The notes under the pieces: model-generated
What the model saw: the letters and a program-made list of their open reading frames with translations, nothing else
Database searches by the model: none
What the model was told of the DNA's origin: nothing
Assembly: GCF_026391055.1 (NCBI RefSeq)
Contig: NZ_JAPLET010000014.1
Location: forward strand, 62,001-126,000
DNA: 64,000 bases
Direction of reading: 5' to 3'
Source: Spirosoma sp.
GTDB lineage: Bacteria; Bacteroidota; Bacteroidia; Cytophagales; Spirosomataceae
Position numbers and translations under genes: made by a program
Part shown: one piece after another, positions 8,817-16,765 of the stretch
Numbering within the stretch: the first letter of the stretch is position 1
Layout of the letters: every line of letters begins with the position of its first letter

Positions 8817-10025
8817 TTAATCAGCTTCTACTGAAGCCGGTTCACTAGCGGGTTCAATTAGTCCAAACTTTCGCCCGATAGCAGCAACATCATCATCATA
8901 TTCTCCTAAGTGTTCAGGCAAGTGCCGGAATACAGCCGTCAACCGTAGAGCAGCATTTGCATCGTTATTTAGATTGAAGTGGTCAATGGCTCGTATGACC
9001 TGACGAACGCGATGCCTGACCTCACGTGTGGGAGCTTTGCGTTTGATCGCTTCCACCACTTCATAACCTAATTCCCCGGTTTTATTTAAGTTAGCGAAAT
9101 AAGGCAGCGCTTCATGCCGTATCTCAGGTGCTGGTTCCAAGACATCCGATGCATCGAACGTTTGGATTGTTCCAGCCGGTACCAGAATGGATAATTCGTC
9201 CATCGTCATAATAAACTCAGTGGCCGGAGCACTTTGTGATTCCTCATCTGGAGTACTCGTTGTCAGCTGCGTATTTAATCCGCCCCCAAATGAGTGCTCA
9301 TTGTCATTATCGTCATCATCCGCGCCAAAATCATAGTCACCAGCATCATTAGCTGTTTGGTCTTCTAGAGTGGACTGAGCCAAGTTGGAAGGTGTGTCTT
9401 GATTGGCTTGCATGGAGCGATGAACCTCATACAGGGCGATCATTTGCTGCTCTATACGCCGGGTGCTTTCTTTTAACACAGCAAACATCGCTTCTATCTG
9501 CTCCGAACTTTGAGGCTTGTCAAAGCTATCTGAGGGAAGTTGTGAGGCAATGCTGCCGAAACCAGATAAAGTCAGCTGACCCATTGGCGGCGTGAGCTGG
9601 CCACCGGCAACCTCTTGCAAAAGCGATTCGTTAGTATGTTCCTCAAATGATTCGTCCTCAAATGCTTTATGCAGGTATGCATCCGGGTCTGTTCCATTTG
9701 ACTCGGTAGGATGCGACCTAGGAGTAGCATTGATTGGATTTGTGGATGCTGAAGAATCAGCAGTTGACGTAGCTGATGAGGGTATCTTACTACCTATGCT
9801 GACAACCTCACCCAATATGGAATTTGGTTCTGTTTGGGGGATGCCCGGATGGGTTTTTTTCGAATCAGCTAAGTTCGTGGGCATCTCGGATGAAGAGGTA
9901 GCTCTACGACCAACGGATAGATTAATATCGATCCGTTCTTTTCCTTTAAAAATTATTTGTAGTAGCCAGATCAGGCCGGTAACGGAAATGATGATAGCTA
10001 AAAACCCTAGTAAATTCATTAGCAA
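8817..10025 (-). CDS. membrane-anchored acidic protein in the TraD position
   Basis: 402 residues. An N-terminal membrane anchor (about 3-24) is followed by a long Ser/Thr/Asp/Glu-rich low-complexity region (about 40-260) with acidic runs such as DYDFGADDDDNDNEH. The C-terminal part (about 265-395) looks folded and helical and contains EVVEAIKRKAPTREVRHRV. It lies between the DUF3408-like gene and traE, where Bacteroidetes elements carry traC or traD. I do not recognise a family; a role in transfer is inferred from position only. Confidence 0.55.
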   Translation of the reverse strand: MLMNLLGFLAIIISVTGLIWLLQIIFKGKERIDINLSVGRRATSSSEMPTNLADSKKTHPGIPQTEPNSILGEVVSIGSKIPSSATSTADSSASTNPINATPRSHPTESNGTDPDAYLHKAFEDESFEEHTNESLLQEVAGGQLTPPMGQLTLSGFGSIASQLPSDSFDKPQSSEQIEAMFAVLKESTRRIEQQMIALYEVHRSMQANQDTPSNLAQSTLEDQTANDAGDYDFGADDDDNDNEHSFGGGLNTQLTTSTPDEESQSAPATEFIMTMDELSILVPAGTIQTFDASDVLEPAPEIRHEALPYFANLNKTGELGYEVVEAIKRKAPTREVRHRVRQVIRAIDHFNLNNDANAALRLTAVFRHLPEHLGEYDDDVAAIGRKFGLIEPASEPASVEAD

Positions 10026-10146
10026 AAAGTTTAAAATGTCGATACCGTTTATCCGATCAGCGGTTAATCATCACTTGACTATAAATAGTGGTTTGACAAA
10101 ACTCACATCGCACTAAATTTAATTAGTAAGGGAGCATACATTATTT

Positions 10147-10902
10147 TCAGGTCAAGTTGTTTTCAGTCTGTTTAATCAAAGTCAAATTTTTCTGATGTTG
10201 AATACGTTGTCGTTCTTGTTGTTCTATGCTGAGTTGCTCAATGTCGGATGCGTACTTTATGAAAAACTCTTTTAAGAGATAGTTTACTAAATTATCCGCA
10301 AAATATTTGGGCTGCTCAATCCTTCCGTTAGAGTCAACAATAATTTGAATTAAATCAGCCATTTCTGCTGTAAGACGCACTTTCGATTCTCCTTTTGTAA
10401 AGTAGCCCGCTGCAAACCTATTGGGCAACGAATTTATGAGTTTGACAATGGGCAGGGGAGTACTTGAAACCACATCAGTCCTAATGCGGGAACGTTTAGG
10501 CGTCATCTGGCGCTGCTCAACAGCTTCTTTATCGACAGACATCGGAGATGCCGTATCCTTTTTGCCAGCATTGTTAACTCGCTTAGGCTCACTAGGGGAA
10601 TTGTCCAAAATTTTGGACAATTCCTCATTACGTCTGTCTGCCGAATTATTAACGGCAATCGGACCGAAGCTTTGACCTTGGAGTTCAACAGGCGTTGTCG
10701 AGCCAGCTTTAACGGGAGAATTTATAGGGGAGTCAAGCAGTTCGGTGAACGATTGATCTTCTACTATGGAAGTCGCTTCACCTCCATGATCGTTTGAAGA
10801 TGATGCATCATCAGTGCGTTTCTGACGCACTTGTGATAAATAGGTGGCAATACTACCCTTGGGTTCTACTCCAGGCAGAGGCGGTAATGTTACTTTTCCC
10901 AT
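10147..10902 (-). CDS. TraB/TraC-like protein with DUF3408-type C-terminus
   Basis: 251 residues. The first 150 are polar and low in complexity. The C-terminal section (about 150-230) carries a ribbon-helix-helix-like stretch near KVRLTAEMADLIQIIVDSNG and a following helix NLVNYLLKEFF, resembling the DUF3408 proteins found next to traA in Bacteroidetes elements. Its start is 5 bp after the traA stop, so the two are co-transcribed. It could act with the ParA-like protein, for example as its DNA-binding partner, but that is inference. The gene contains a 28-bp perfect palindrome. Confidence 0.6.
   Translation of the reverse strand: MGKVTLPPLPGVEPKGSIATYLSQVRQKRTDDASSSNDHGGEATSIVEDQSFTELLDSPINSPVKAGSTTPVELQGQSFGPIAVNNSADRRNEELSKILDNSPSEPKRVNNAGKKDTASPMSVDKEAVEQRQMTPKRSRIRTDVVSSTPLPIVKLINSLPNRFAAGYFTKGESKVRLTAEMADLIQIIVDSNGRIEQPKYFADNLVNYLLKEFFIKYASDIEQLSIEQQERQRIQHQKNLTLIKQTENNLT
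10597..10624. repeat. 28-bp perfect palindrome inside the DUF3408-like gene
   Basis: GGAATTGTCCAAAA followed directly by its exact reverse complement. The core GTCCAAAATTTTGGAC differs at one central base from the palindrome at 47257-47272. It encodes part of an otherwise low-complexity region (EELSKILDN), so the DNA itself may be selected, for example as an operator or partition site. Confidence 0.7.
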
Positions 10903-10907
10903 ACTAA

Positions 10908-11618
10908 CTAATTCATTAAAGCAGTTTTACCTTCTATGCTTAAGAGCATTGTACCAGCTTCATCTACAAATTCACTTATAGATTCAGGCTGCGGAGTTAT
11001 GGTATTAAGCAGCTGGCTTACTCTAACCGTTTCCAGTAGCATGTACTTAAAAATATAAGGGTTAAACTTGGATTTAAAGTAGTCTTCATAAGCTTGGCGT
11101 TCTGCAACTTTATGGTTCCTTTTAATTTTAGTCCATACTACGCTGATGCTCACTTTGGGATTTAGGGATCGAATCATAGACATGGTTTCCATAGCCGCCG
11201 TAATAGATTTATACTCAAGTTCAACTGGAACTATTATTAGATCTAATGAATCGATCAAATAATCAATGCCTTCAACATTAAACGTACCTGGAATATCAAT
11301 TAAAATAAAGTCAAGTTGTTGACTAGTTTTCATGCTTTTCAAGGCTACTGTTGCTTCTTTGACAGTTGCATCAACGACAGGGTAAGGTTTTATCTGGGAA
11401 TCAACCAGCGTTAAGTTTTCACCTTGTTTTTTGCCCTGTTTTTCTTTTAAGTCTAAGATGTCTTTTGTTCGTGTTCTTGTAAAAGAGTGTTGAGGAAAGT
11501 CTGCATCAATTACGGCAACTCCAGCGCCAATAGAATGCAAAAAGGTAGCTGTCAAAATAGATAAGGTGGTTTTACCTGTACCCCCTTTCTGGGACATAAA
11601 ACTGATTACTTTAGTCAT
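10908..11618 (-). CDS. traA: ParA/MinD-type ATPase TraA
   Basis: 236 residues. The deviant Walker A KGGTGKTTL lies at about 12-20, the Walker A' aspartate region is VIDADFPQHS near 37-47, and Walker B is FILIDIPGTF near 103-112. In Bacteroidetes conjugative elements the first tra gene codes for such a ParA-like protein, and it may act in partition or in placing the transfer machine. No classical ParB gene is beside it; the DUF3408-like protein directly downstream is the obvious partner candidate. Confidence 0.9.
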   Translation of the reverse strand: MTKVISFMSQKGGTGKTTLSILTATFLHSIGAGVAVIDADFPQHSFTRTRTKDILDLKEKQGKKQGENLTLVDSQIKPYPVVDATVKEATVALKSMKTSQQLDFILIDIPGTFNVEGIDYLIDSLDLIIVPVELEYKSITAAMETMSMIRSLNPKVSISVVWTKIKRNHKVAERQAYEDYFKSKFNPYIFKYMLLETVRVSQLLNTITPQPESISEFVDEAGTMLLSIEGKTALMN

Positions 11619-11741
11619 GACTTATTGTATTTATTGATTAAATTAATTTTAAAAACATTTGACTAGAAATTAAGTCTTTAGATGCTACTTATACCGTTAA
11701 CTATGAATTATTAATTCCAGCAGAAAACATACAAGTTCACG

Positions 11742-12013
11742 TCCTAGCTACCCTAGCCTCCTAACGCCCTAGCTCCCTAGCCTCCTAGCTATCCTAGCCT
11801 CCTAGCTATCCTAGCTCCCTAGCTATCCTAGCCTACTAGCCCCCTAACCTCCTAACTCCCTAGCCCCCTAACCTCCTTGCTATCCTAGCTCCCTAGCTCC
11901 CTAGCTCCCTAACCTCCTTGCTATCCTAGCTCCCTAGCCCCCTAACCCCCTAACCTCCTAGCTATTCTAGCTCCCTAGCTATCCTGGCCTCCTAACCTCC
12001 TAGCTATCCTACC
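11742..12013. repeat. CTAG-rich 8-9 bp tandem repeat array
   Basis: About 30 degenerate units such as CTAGCTATC, CTAGCCTC, CTAGCTCC and CTAACCTCC. The spacing alternates between 8 and 9 bp. The minus strand is G-rich with runs like GGGAGCTA repeated at 8-bp spacing (around 11885-11915), so G-quadruplex formation is possible. The units resemble iterons or a centromere-like array beside the ParA gene. No ORF spans it. Confidence 0.85.
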
Positions 12014-12093
12014 AGAATGCTGGAATAGACGATTATTGCCTGTTTTAGTCAAAAGTAAACCTAGTCATACCACTCTTATACAAAGCTGTAAAA

Positions 12094-12112
12094 TTATTTT
12101 TTTTTCGGTCAC
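12094..12112 (-). repeat. GTGACCG-A9-TAA motif, copy 2
   Basis: Identical 19-base motif on the minus strand, between the tandem array and the mob promoter candidate. It could serve traA (480 bp away) or, in inverse orientation, mobA. Confidence 0.6.
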
Positions 12113-12131
12113 TACTTTTTAAGCGGATATA

Positions 12132-12162
12132 TTTTAAGATAAATGAAGACACATTACCTTTG
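12132..12162 (+). promoter_or_regulatory. promoter candidate for mob genes
   Basis: TACCTTTG at 12155-12162 matches the -7 consensus TAnnTTTG. An imperfect -33 element (TTTTA) lies about 20 bp upstream. It points to mobA, 310 bp away. Confidence 0.4.
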
Positions 12163-12272
12163 AGATGCGGATCGACTGGTAGCATTTTGTGGTTCAGTCA
12201 TACGCAATTTTTATAAAAAAAGGGTTTGTTGGCTTTTTCGCCCATCGGGGGCTTTTCTCGCCGGAAAACCCG

Positions 12273-12448
12273 TTCGCCACGGCGAAAGCAAGATGTGTTT
12301 TTCGCGGCAAAAAACTCTTCCTACGGGCGTTTTTACCGCTTCAAACGAATCTTGCTCTGCGAGGCTAAAAAAAGCGGTTTAATAGGGCTTCGTTAACACA
12401 TTCAGCCCTGACCGCTCACCAAAACCGCCCCGTAATCGAGAATCGATT
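12273..12448. other. oriT candidate: clustered inverted repeats upstream of mobA
   Basis: Three inverted repeats are visible: TTCGCC-AC-GGCGAA (12273-12286); a two-step repeat AGCGGT..AGGGCT / AGCCCT.ACCGCT (12373-12416, 14-nt loop); and AATCGA-GAA-TCGATT (12434-12448), 25 bp before the mobA start. MOBP relaxase genes usually have oriT just upstream, with inverted repeats next to the nic site. The nic site itself cannot be read from the sequence. Confidence 0.4.
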
Positions 12449-12473
12449 TTGTCTTAGCAACCAATTCAGTCCT

Positions 12474-12992
12474 ATGAAGTCAGCCAACAAAGGGTCAATC
12501 GTAACCGAGAATCCCGGTCGGAAAAAGAGTAATAAAGGCGGGAGACCAACCAAAGAAGTAGCTCTTAAAAAGACGAATCGAATTTACCTCCATCTGACTG
12601 ACGGGGAAGCCCGGTCATTTCACGAGGCCTGGCAACATCAGCGATTGACTAAGAAAATATCCCGAAATGAGTTTGCCAAACATAGACTTTTTGCTTGGAC
12701 TATTAATGAGGAATCCTCACGAAAGCTTAGCGTAGAAGAAGAGCCAAAAGCTATAATTGAGCGGCTGGATCAATGTATCAAATTGCTAAACCAATTTGTC
12801 ATTCAATTACGGGCCATTGGGTTAAATTATAATCAATCCGTCAAACGCCTGAATAATATCTATCTATCCAACGAGGTGCGAGGCGAAATAACACAGCAGC
12901 GTGAGCTGTTAATTGACATAACAAAGCTGATTCACTGGAGCGATCAACAGTATAGACAGGCGGATTTATTCAGCGAAAAATTAAACCCCTAA
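12474..12992 (+). CDS. mobilisation accessory protein, MobC-like
   Basis: 172 residues. A basic N-terminal segment is followed by a ribbon-helix-helix-like part (about 38-75) and the typical MobC motif RAIGLNYNQSVKRLN near residues 120-134. MobC-type proteins bind oriT and help the relaxase open the strands. The gene lies 3 bp upstream of the relaxase gene, the common arrangement (called MobA in several Bacteroidetes elements). The ATG follows an AATCGA/TCGATT repeat that could be its operator. Confidence 0.8.
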   Translation: MKSANKGSIVTENPGRKKSNKGGRPTKEVALKKTNRIYLHLTDGEARSFHEAWQHQRLTKKISRNEFAKHRLFAWTINEESSRKLSVEEEPKAIIERLDQCIKLLNQFVIQLRAIGLNYNQSVKRLNNIYLSNEVRGEITQQRELLIDITKLIHWSDQQYRQADLFSEKLNP

Positions 12993-12995
12993 CTC

Positions 12996-15900
12996 ATGGT
13001 GGCCCGAATAAACACAGGAGCCAATCCGGCTGGTGCCGTGTTGTACAATGAGTATAAAGTAGCTCACGGAGAAGCCCGTTTTTTAGGAGGTTTTAATGCG
13101 GTTGCCTATGATCAAGCTAAACTACCGGTCAAGCAAAAAATTAACGAGCTGGAACGTTATGCGCGGGGCAATGAAAACATAAGCAAACCCACATTTCACG
13201 TATCATTAGCGTTTCATCCTTCGGAGAAATTTAGTGATCATCAATTAAGTGAAATCGGACAAAATTACATGGACCGATTGGGCTATGGCGAACAGCCCTA
13301 CTTGATCTATCGACACGAGGATACTCATCATCCCCACATTCACATTGTTTCTGTATCGGTCGATTTCCAAGGAAAAAAAATTTCTGATTCCCATCAACAG
13401 CGACGTAGCAATGCCGTCCGTCAGGCTCTGGAAAAAGAATATGGCTTAGTTGAAGCCGAGAAGCAAGGAAAAGAGCTACTGATGAATGGGTTGTTACCCG
13501 AACAAATCCTTGGCTATAAAGAACCCGAAGCTAAAAAAGCGATCGGTAACGTGGTGCGTACGGCCCTGACAGATTATAATTTTTCCAATGTGCTGACCTT
13601 TTCTGAGTTTCTCCACCAGCACCGGGTACAAATGAATCAGTTAAGTGGCGTGGCAGCTGACGGAAAGCCCTATAAGGGCATTACGTTTCAATTATACAAT
13701 GGGCCGAACGATCAACGGGGGGAAGCGATTGGCCCGGCCATTAAAGCCAGTCGTTTTGCGTTTGCACCGACTTACGAGCGGCTGGAGCGCAAATTCAAAC
13801 AGAATGCTACCCGCATCCGTAGTGGCAAAGAAGCTACGCGCCAACGGATTCACAGCAGTCTGGGATCGTACAGCCAACTGAGTGAAGCGGATTTTAGAAC
13901 TCAGTTACGAAGCGCCGGCATTCAGGTGATCGATACGGGACAGCAGTACATGTACGTCGATCATAAAAGTCGCAATGTATACGGTGAAAATGAACTTGGA
14001 CCAGCCTATACCCGCTTGGTTCAACGAGCCGCATTTACTGACCGGAGTGTTCGGCTTGACACGCTTCAAAACCGAGTTCGGGCATCCTCCCCAAGCACCA
14101 CCGATCAACCACCACGAACTAAGCGCTCAGCTGGGTCCGGCGAGCCGATAAAAGGGCAAAGCCAAAAGACGGAGCCAACTTCCCAGGAACTCGCCCTGCG
14201 TCGACGTGTTAGTCACTTTTATCAGCAGGTACGGCAGCAAGGTGTTGATGGTAAAAAGCCTTACTTTTTTGAGAGCCAACTCATCCGCCAGTTTCCCCAT
14301 GAGCTACTGACCGACTTGTTAATAGAGGAGGGGGTTAATCCCCAATCCGCCCGGCAGGCAGTCACTCAATTTGAAGCCTATAAACAAAGTCAATTACCCG
14401 AGATCCGGTCAAAAGAAGAGGCCTATTTTAGCCAGACCGCCAATCAATTCGTTTCGCTGGCCAGCGAGCTTCCACTATCGGCTGCCAGTAAACGGGCGTT
14501 TCTGTCGGCCGCTGATTTCGTACTTACGGTTGATCAGGGAACACTGACGCACCGGGAAGACGCACAGCTACGTTATGTTATACCCTTGTCTGTTCAAAAA
14601 CAGCTACAACAGGATCAGGGGCCCTCACTCGCGTTCCGAAGTCGTCTAACTAAACCGGAACGATTGCTGTATGGGGCGTTGGCCAGTGGACAAATGCCCC
14701 CCGACCCGATCAGCTTTTACCAGGTATCGGCTGCTCACCTCAAAGCGGCCATCGGCCCGCGATTTGACCATGTCTCAATAGGGCTAAATAAATCTTATGC
14801 CAATCAGGTAAGTACTCACCTGAACGACCAAAAACCCCTACTTCCTCAACTTCAGGCCAGAGGTTTTGTCATCGACGCGTTAGCCAGTGGTGCCTATCGA
14901 ATGGGACACTATTTAACCCGCTCAGACGGATTTACTCCCGTGCCAGATGCATTGGCTCGTCGATTACAGAAAGAGTCCATACCCACACTAGCGGATCAAA
15001 CCCAAACGTTAAAATCGTCGGCGGGGCGCAGTCTGGTTTCCATGAGCCAGGCAATAGACCTCAACAATACGGCACTGATGCAGGGAGAGCTTGGCCGGTG
15101 GCATCGTCAGGCCAATTATTCACCGGGTTCGGGTTCGGTGATGGAGCAAGCCATGAGGGTACAAATTCAGCTACAGGCTCAACTGGAATCAACTGCAGGA
15201 AATAATGCAACGCCGGAAGCAAACAAAGCGATCAGCTTACCAACCAAACCAGTAATCCCTCAACCAGTATCCACCGTAAGCCAGGACCTGGTAAGACTTT
15301 TACAACAAGCGGATTTAACTGCTCAGCAACGCTACCAGATTACCACGCAACTAGGCTTGATCTGGCAACGAACTGAATCCGGGCAAGTGCGGCTAAAAGA
15401 AGGTGAACACTCAACCCATCCCGGCCGGTTCTATACTCTAACCCCTTCCGAACAAACTAACTTTAGCCGTCCCGTTTCTAATGAACTTATAAGCCCCCGT
15501 CTCAACGCGGCCGATCAAGCCCTACTACGGGCCATCAGTCAGGGCAACGATTTCTCCCGTCTAACTCGTCAGCAGGTGGCCAGTCTAACGCTGCCAGCCG
15601 TAGAAATTATTCTGCCCAAGCCGATGCTGCCAACCTTTCAACGATGGTACAATGAACAACGGGGGAGCCAAGTTTTAAGCGACACCACTCAACAATTCGG
15701 CGAACCCGGTACAACTCGGCCTGGTGACGCCCGACGGCATCTATCAGCCTTGTATCAACGGGGATTCTTAATCAAACAGGAAGTTGATTCTACGAACAGA
15801 CCGGTATTCCGAATGGGGCACTATAAAACGGACCCCGCCAGCTACGTAGCGGTGCCGCCCGAAATTGCTCAGACCTTTAGCCGCCAATTCCCTTCTCAAC

Positions 15901-16379
15901 CGGGAAAGAATGTCTATGTACTCGAAGGGGCCTGGCCAGCGCCCGATTCAGTTGCCGCCCAACGGATGCGGTCATTAGCCAGGGCCGTTGATAGCGACGT
16001 TGAACCCGGTAGGCTCAATAAATTGATTGAACGAGTCCATGACCGGTTTCCTCATCTATCCCAAATTCGAGAGCCCCAACTTTTATTGGATCAACTAGTG
16101 AGTCAACCACGAGCCAATCGTCAGCCGACCAAGGGCCAAACGTCAGGCTCGCAACCAGCACTCGACAGCTCAAAGCCTTACGCGCTGTCTACTAGTTCAT
16201 CTTCGCTGAAGCAATCTTCATCCAGTGACAGTTTACAATCTCTGCTGGACCGATTTGAAAACCAGGCTCCCCAGAAAGGACTCTTGGATATACTGGGTGA
16301 GTCGGCTAGTGCCATTCGGCCCAAGAAAAAACGAGTTGGCGAGGCTACGCCCGTGAGACGTCGAGGCCGTAGTCATTAA
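12996..16379 (+). CDS. mobB: MOBP-type relaxase with very long C-terminal extension
   Basis: 1127 residues, of which only about the first 280 form the relaxase/mobilisation nuclease domain. A Tyr near position 18-21 in the opening NTGANPAGAVLYNEY could be the nicking residue. The metal-binding motif HEDTHHPHIHIV lies near 107-118. The relaxase nicks oriT and pilots the strand through the channel. The remaining ~840 residues are unusual and hold two copies of a related module (about 560-660 and 840-970), each ending in a GF-I ... RMGHY ... P segment. The tail is Ser/Pro-rich and basic at its end. Many Bacteroidetes MobB proteins are under 450 residues. Confidence 0.85.
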   Translation: MVARINTGANPAGAVLYNEYKVAHGEARFLGGFNAVAYDQAKLPVKQKINELERYARGNENISKPTFHVSLAFHPSEKFSDHQLSEIGQNYMDRLGYGEQPYLIYRHEDTHHPHIHIVSVSVDFQGKKISDSHQQRRSNAVRQALEKEYGLVEAEKQGKELLMNGLLPEQILGYKEPEAKKAIGNVVRTALTDYNFSNVLTFSEFLHQHRVQMNQLSGVAADGKPYKGITFQLYNGPNDQRGEAIGPAIKASRFAFAPTYERLERKFKQNATRIRSGKEATRQRIHSSLGSYSQLSEADFRTQLRSAGIQVIDTGQQYMYVDHKSRNVYGENELGPAYTRLVQRAAFTDRSVRLDTLQNRVRASSPSTTDQPPRTKRSAGSGEPIKGQSQKTEPTSQELALRRRVSHFYQQVRQQGVDGKKPYFFESQLIRQFPHELLTDLLIEEGVNPQSARQAVTQFEAYKQSQLPEIRSKEEAYFSQTANQFVSLASELPLSAASKRAFLSAADFVLTVDQGTLTHREDAQLRYVIPLSVQKQLQQDQGPSLAFRSRLTKPERLLYGALASGQMPPDPISFYQVSAAHLKAAIGPRFDHVSIGLNKSYANQVSTHLNDQKPLLPQLQARGFVIDALASGAYRMGHYLTRSDGFTPVPDALARRLQKESIPTLADQTQTLKSSAGRSLVSMSQAIDLNNTALMQGELGRWHRQANYSPGSGSVMEQAMRVQIQLQAQLESTAGNNATPEANKAISLPTKPVIPQPVSTVSQDLVRLLQQADLTAQQRYQITTQLGLIWQRTESGQVRLKEGEHSTHPGRFYTLTPSEQTNFSRPVSNELISPRLNAADQALLRAISQGNDFSRLTRQQVASLTLPAVEIILPKPMLPTFQRWYNEQRGSQVLSDTTQQFGEPGTTRPGDARRHLSALYQRGFLIKQEVDSTNRPVFRMGHYKTDPASYVAVPPEIAQTFSRQFPSQPGKNVYVLEGAWPAPDSVAAQRMRSLARAVDSDVEPGRLNKLIERVHDRFPHLSQIREPQLLLDQLVSQPRANRQPTKGQTSGSQPALDSSKPYALSTSSSSLKQSSSSDSLQSLLDRFENQAPQKGLLDILGESASAIRPKKKRVGEATPVRRRGRSH

Positions 16380-16396
16380 CTTTATTTATGATGATT

Positions 16397-16415
16397 GTGA
16401 CCGAAAAAAAAATAA
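16397..16415 (+). repeat. GTGACCG-A9-TAA motif, copy 3
   Basis: Plus-strand copy, identical to copies 1 and 2 over 19 bases, upstream of the small ORF and the first coupling-protein gene. Confidence 0.6.
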
Positions 16416-16521
16416 TTTAATACCCTCTAGAGATATGTGATTGACAAGAGTCAATTTTGAGAAAGCCAGTAACCAAGGTGTAGGATGCTCTGCGTTATAG
16501 CGTATTTCAAACAGGTACTTT

Positions 16522-16683
16522 ATGTCAAGATTTCATCCGTATGGCCGCAAGGATCGAGAAGAGCTTCTGTCGAATCGGTGTATAGCTTACCTGGTTACAG
16601 GCCTGCCCATTTACGGGAGCGTCCATGAATTACGTAATCAAGCGGGCTATTCACGGACGGATGTACCGACTTTCTTCAACTAA
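16522..16683 (+). CDS. small hypothetical protein (53 aa)
   Basis: Complete ATG-TAA frame of 53 codons beginning MSRFHPYGRKDREELL. It contains a possible helix-turn-helix-like stretch (LPIYGSVHELRNQAGYSRTD) near residues 29-48. It lies alone between the relaxase and coupling-protein genes, on the same strand. The residue mix looks protein-like, but there is no family I recognise. It could equally be chance; a conserved homologue would settle it. Confidence 0.35.
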   Translation: MSRFHPYGRKDREELLSNRCIAYLVTGLPIYGSVHELRNQAGYSRTDVPTFFN

Positions 16684-16765
16684 ATCTTCATACCAGTTCA
16701 CCAATGTATTTGGTGCTGAGCCGTGATAAATCACTTTATCTTCTCCAGTTTAAATCCAATGTATC

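Larger units (their letters stand above)
11619..12473. other. divergent control region between transfer and mobilisation genes
   Basis: 855 bp without a convincing gene. From left to right it holds an AT-rich traA leader, a CTAG-rich tandem array (11742-12013), one GTGACCG-A9 motif (12094-12112, minus orientation), a promoter candidate for the mob genes and a set of inverted repeats next to mobA. The layout suggests combined transcription control, oriT and possibly partition functions. Confidence 0.6.
16380..16765. other. intergenic region after the relaxase gene
   Basis: Holds copy 3 of the GTGACCG-A9 motif, a short inverted repeat ATTGAC-AAGA-GTCAAT (16440-16455) and a 53-codon ORF (16522-16683). 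No terminator with a U-tract was seen. Confidence 0.5.

Noticed and set aside
11742..12013. CRISPR array
   Set aside because: Repeat unit is only 8-9 bp and degenerate, with no unique spacers and no cas genes nearby.
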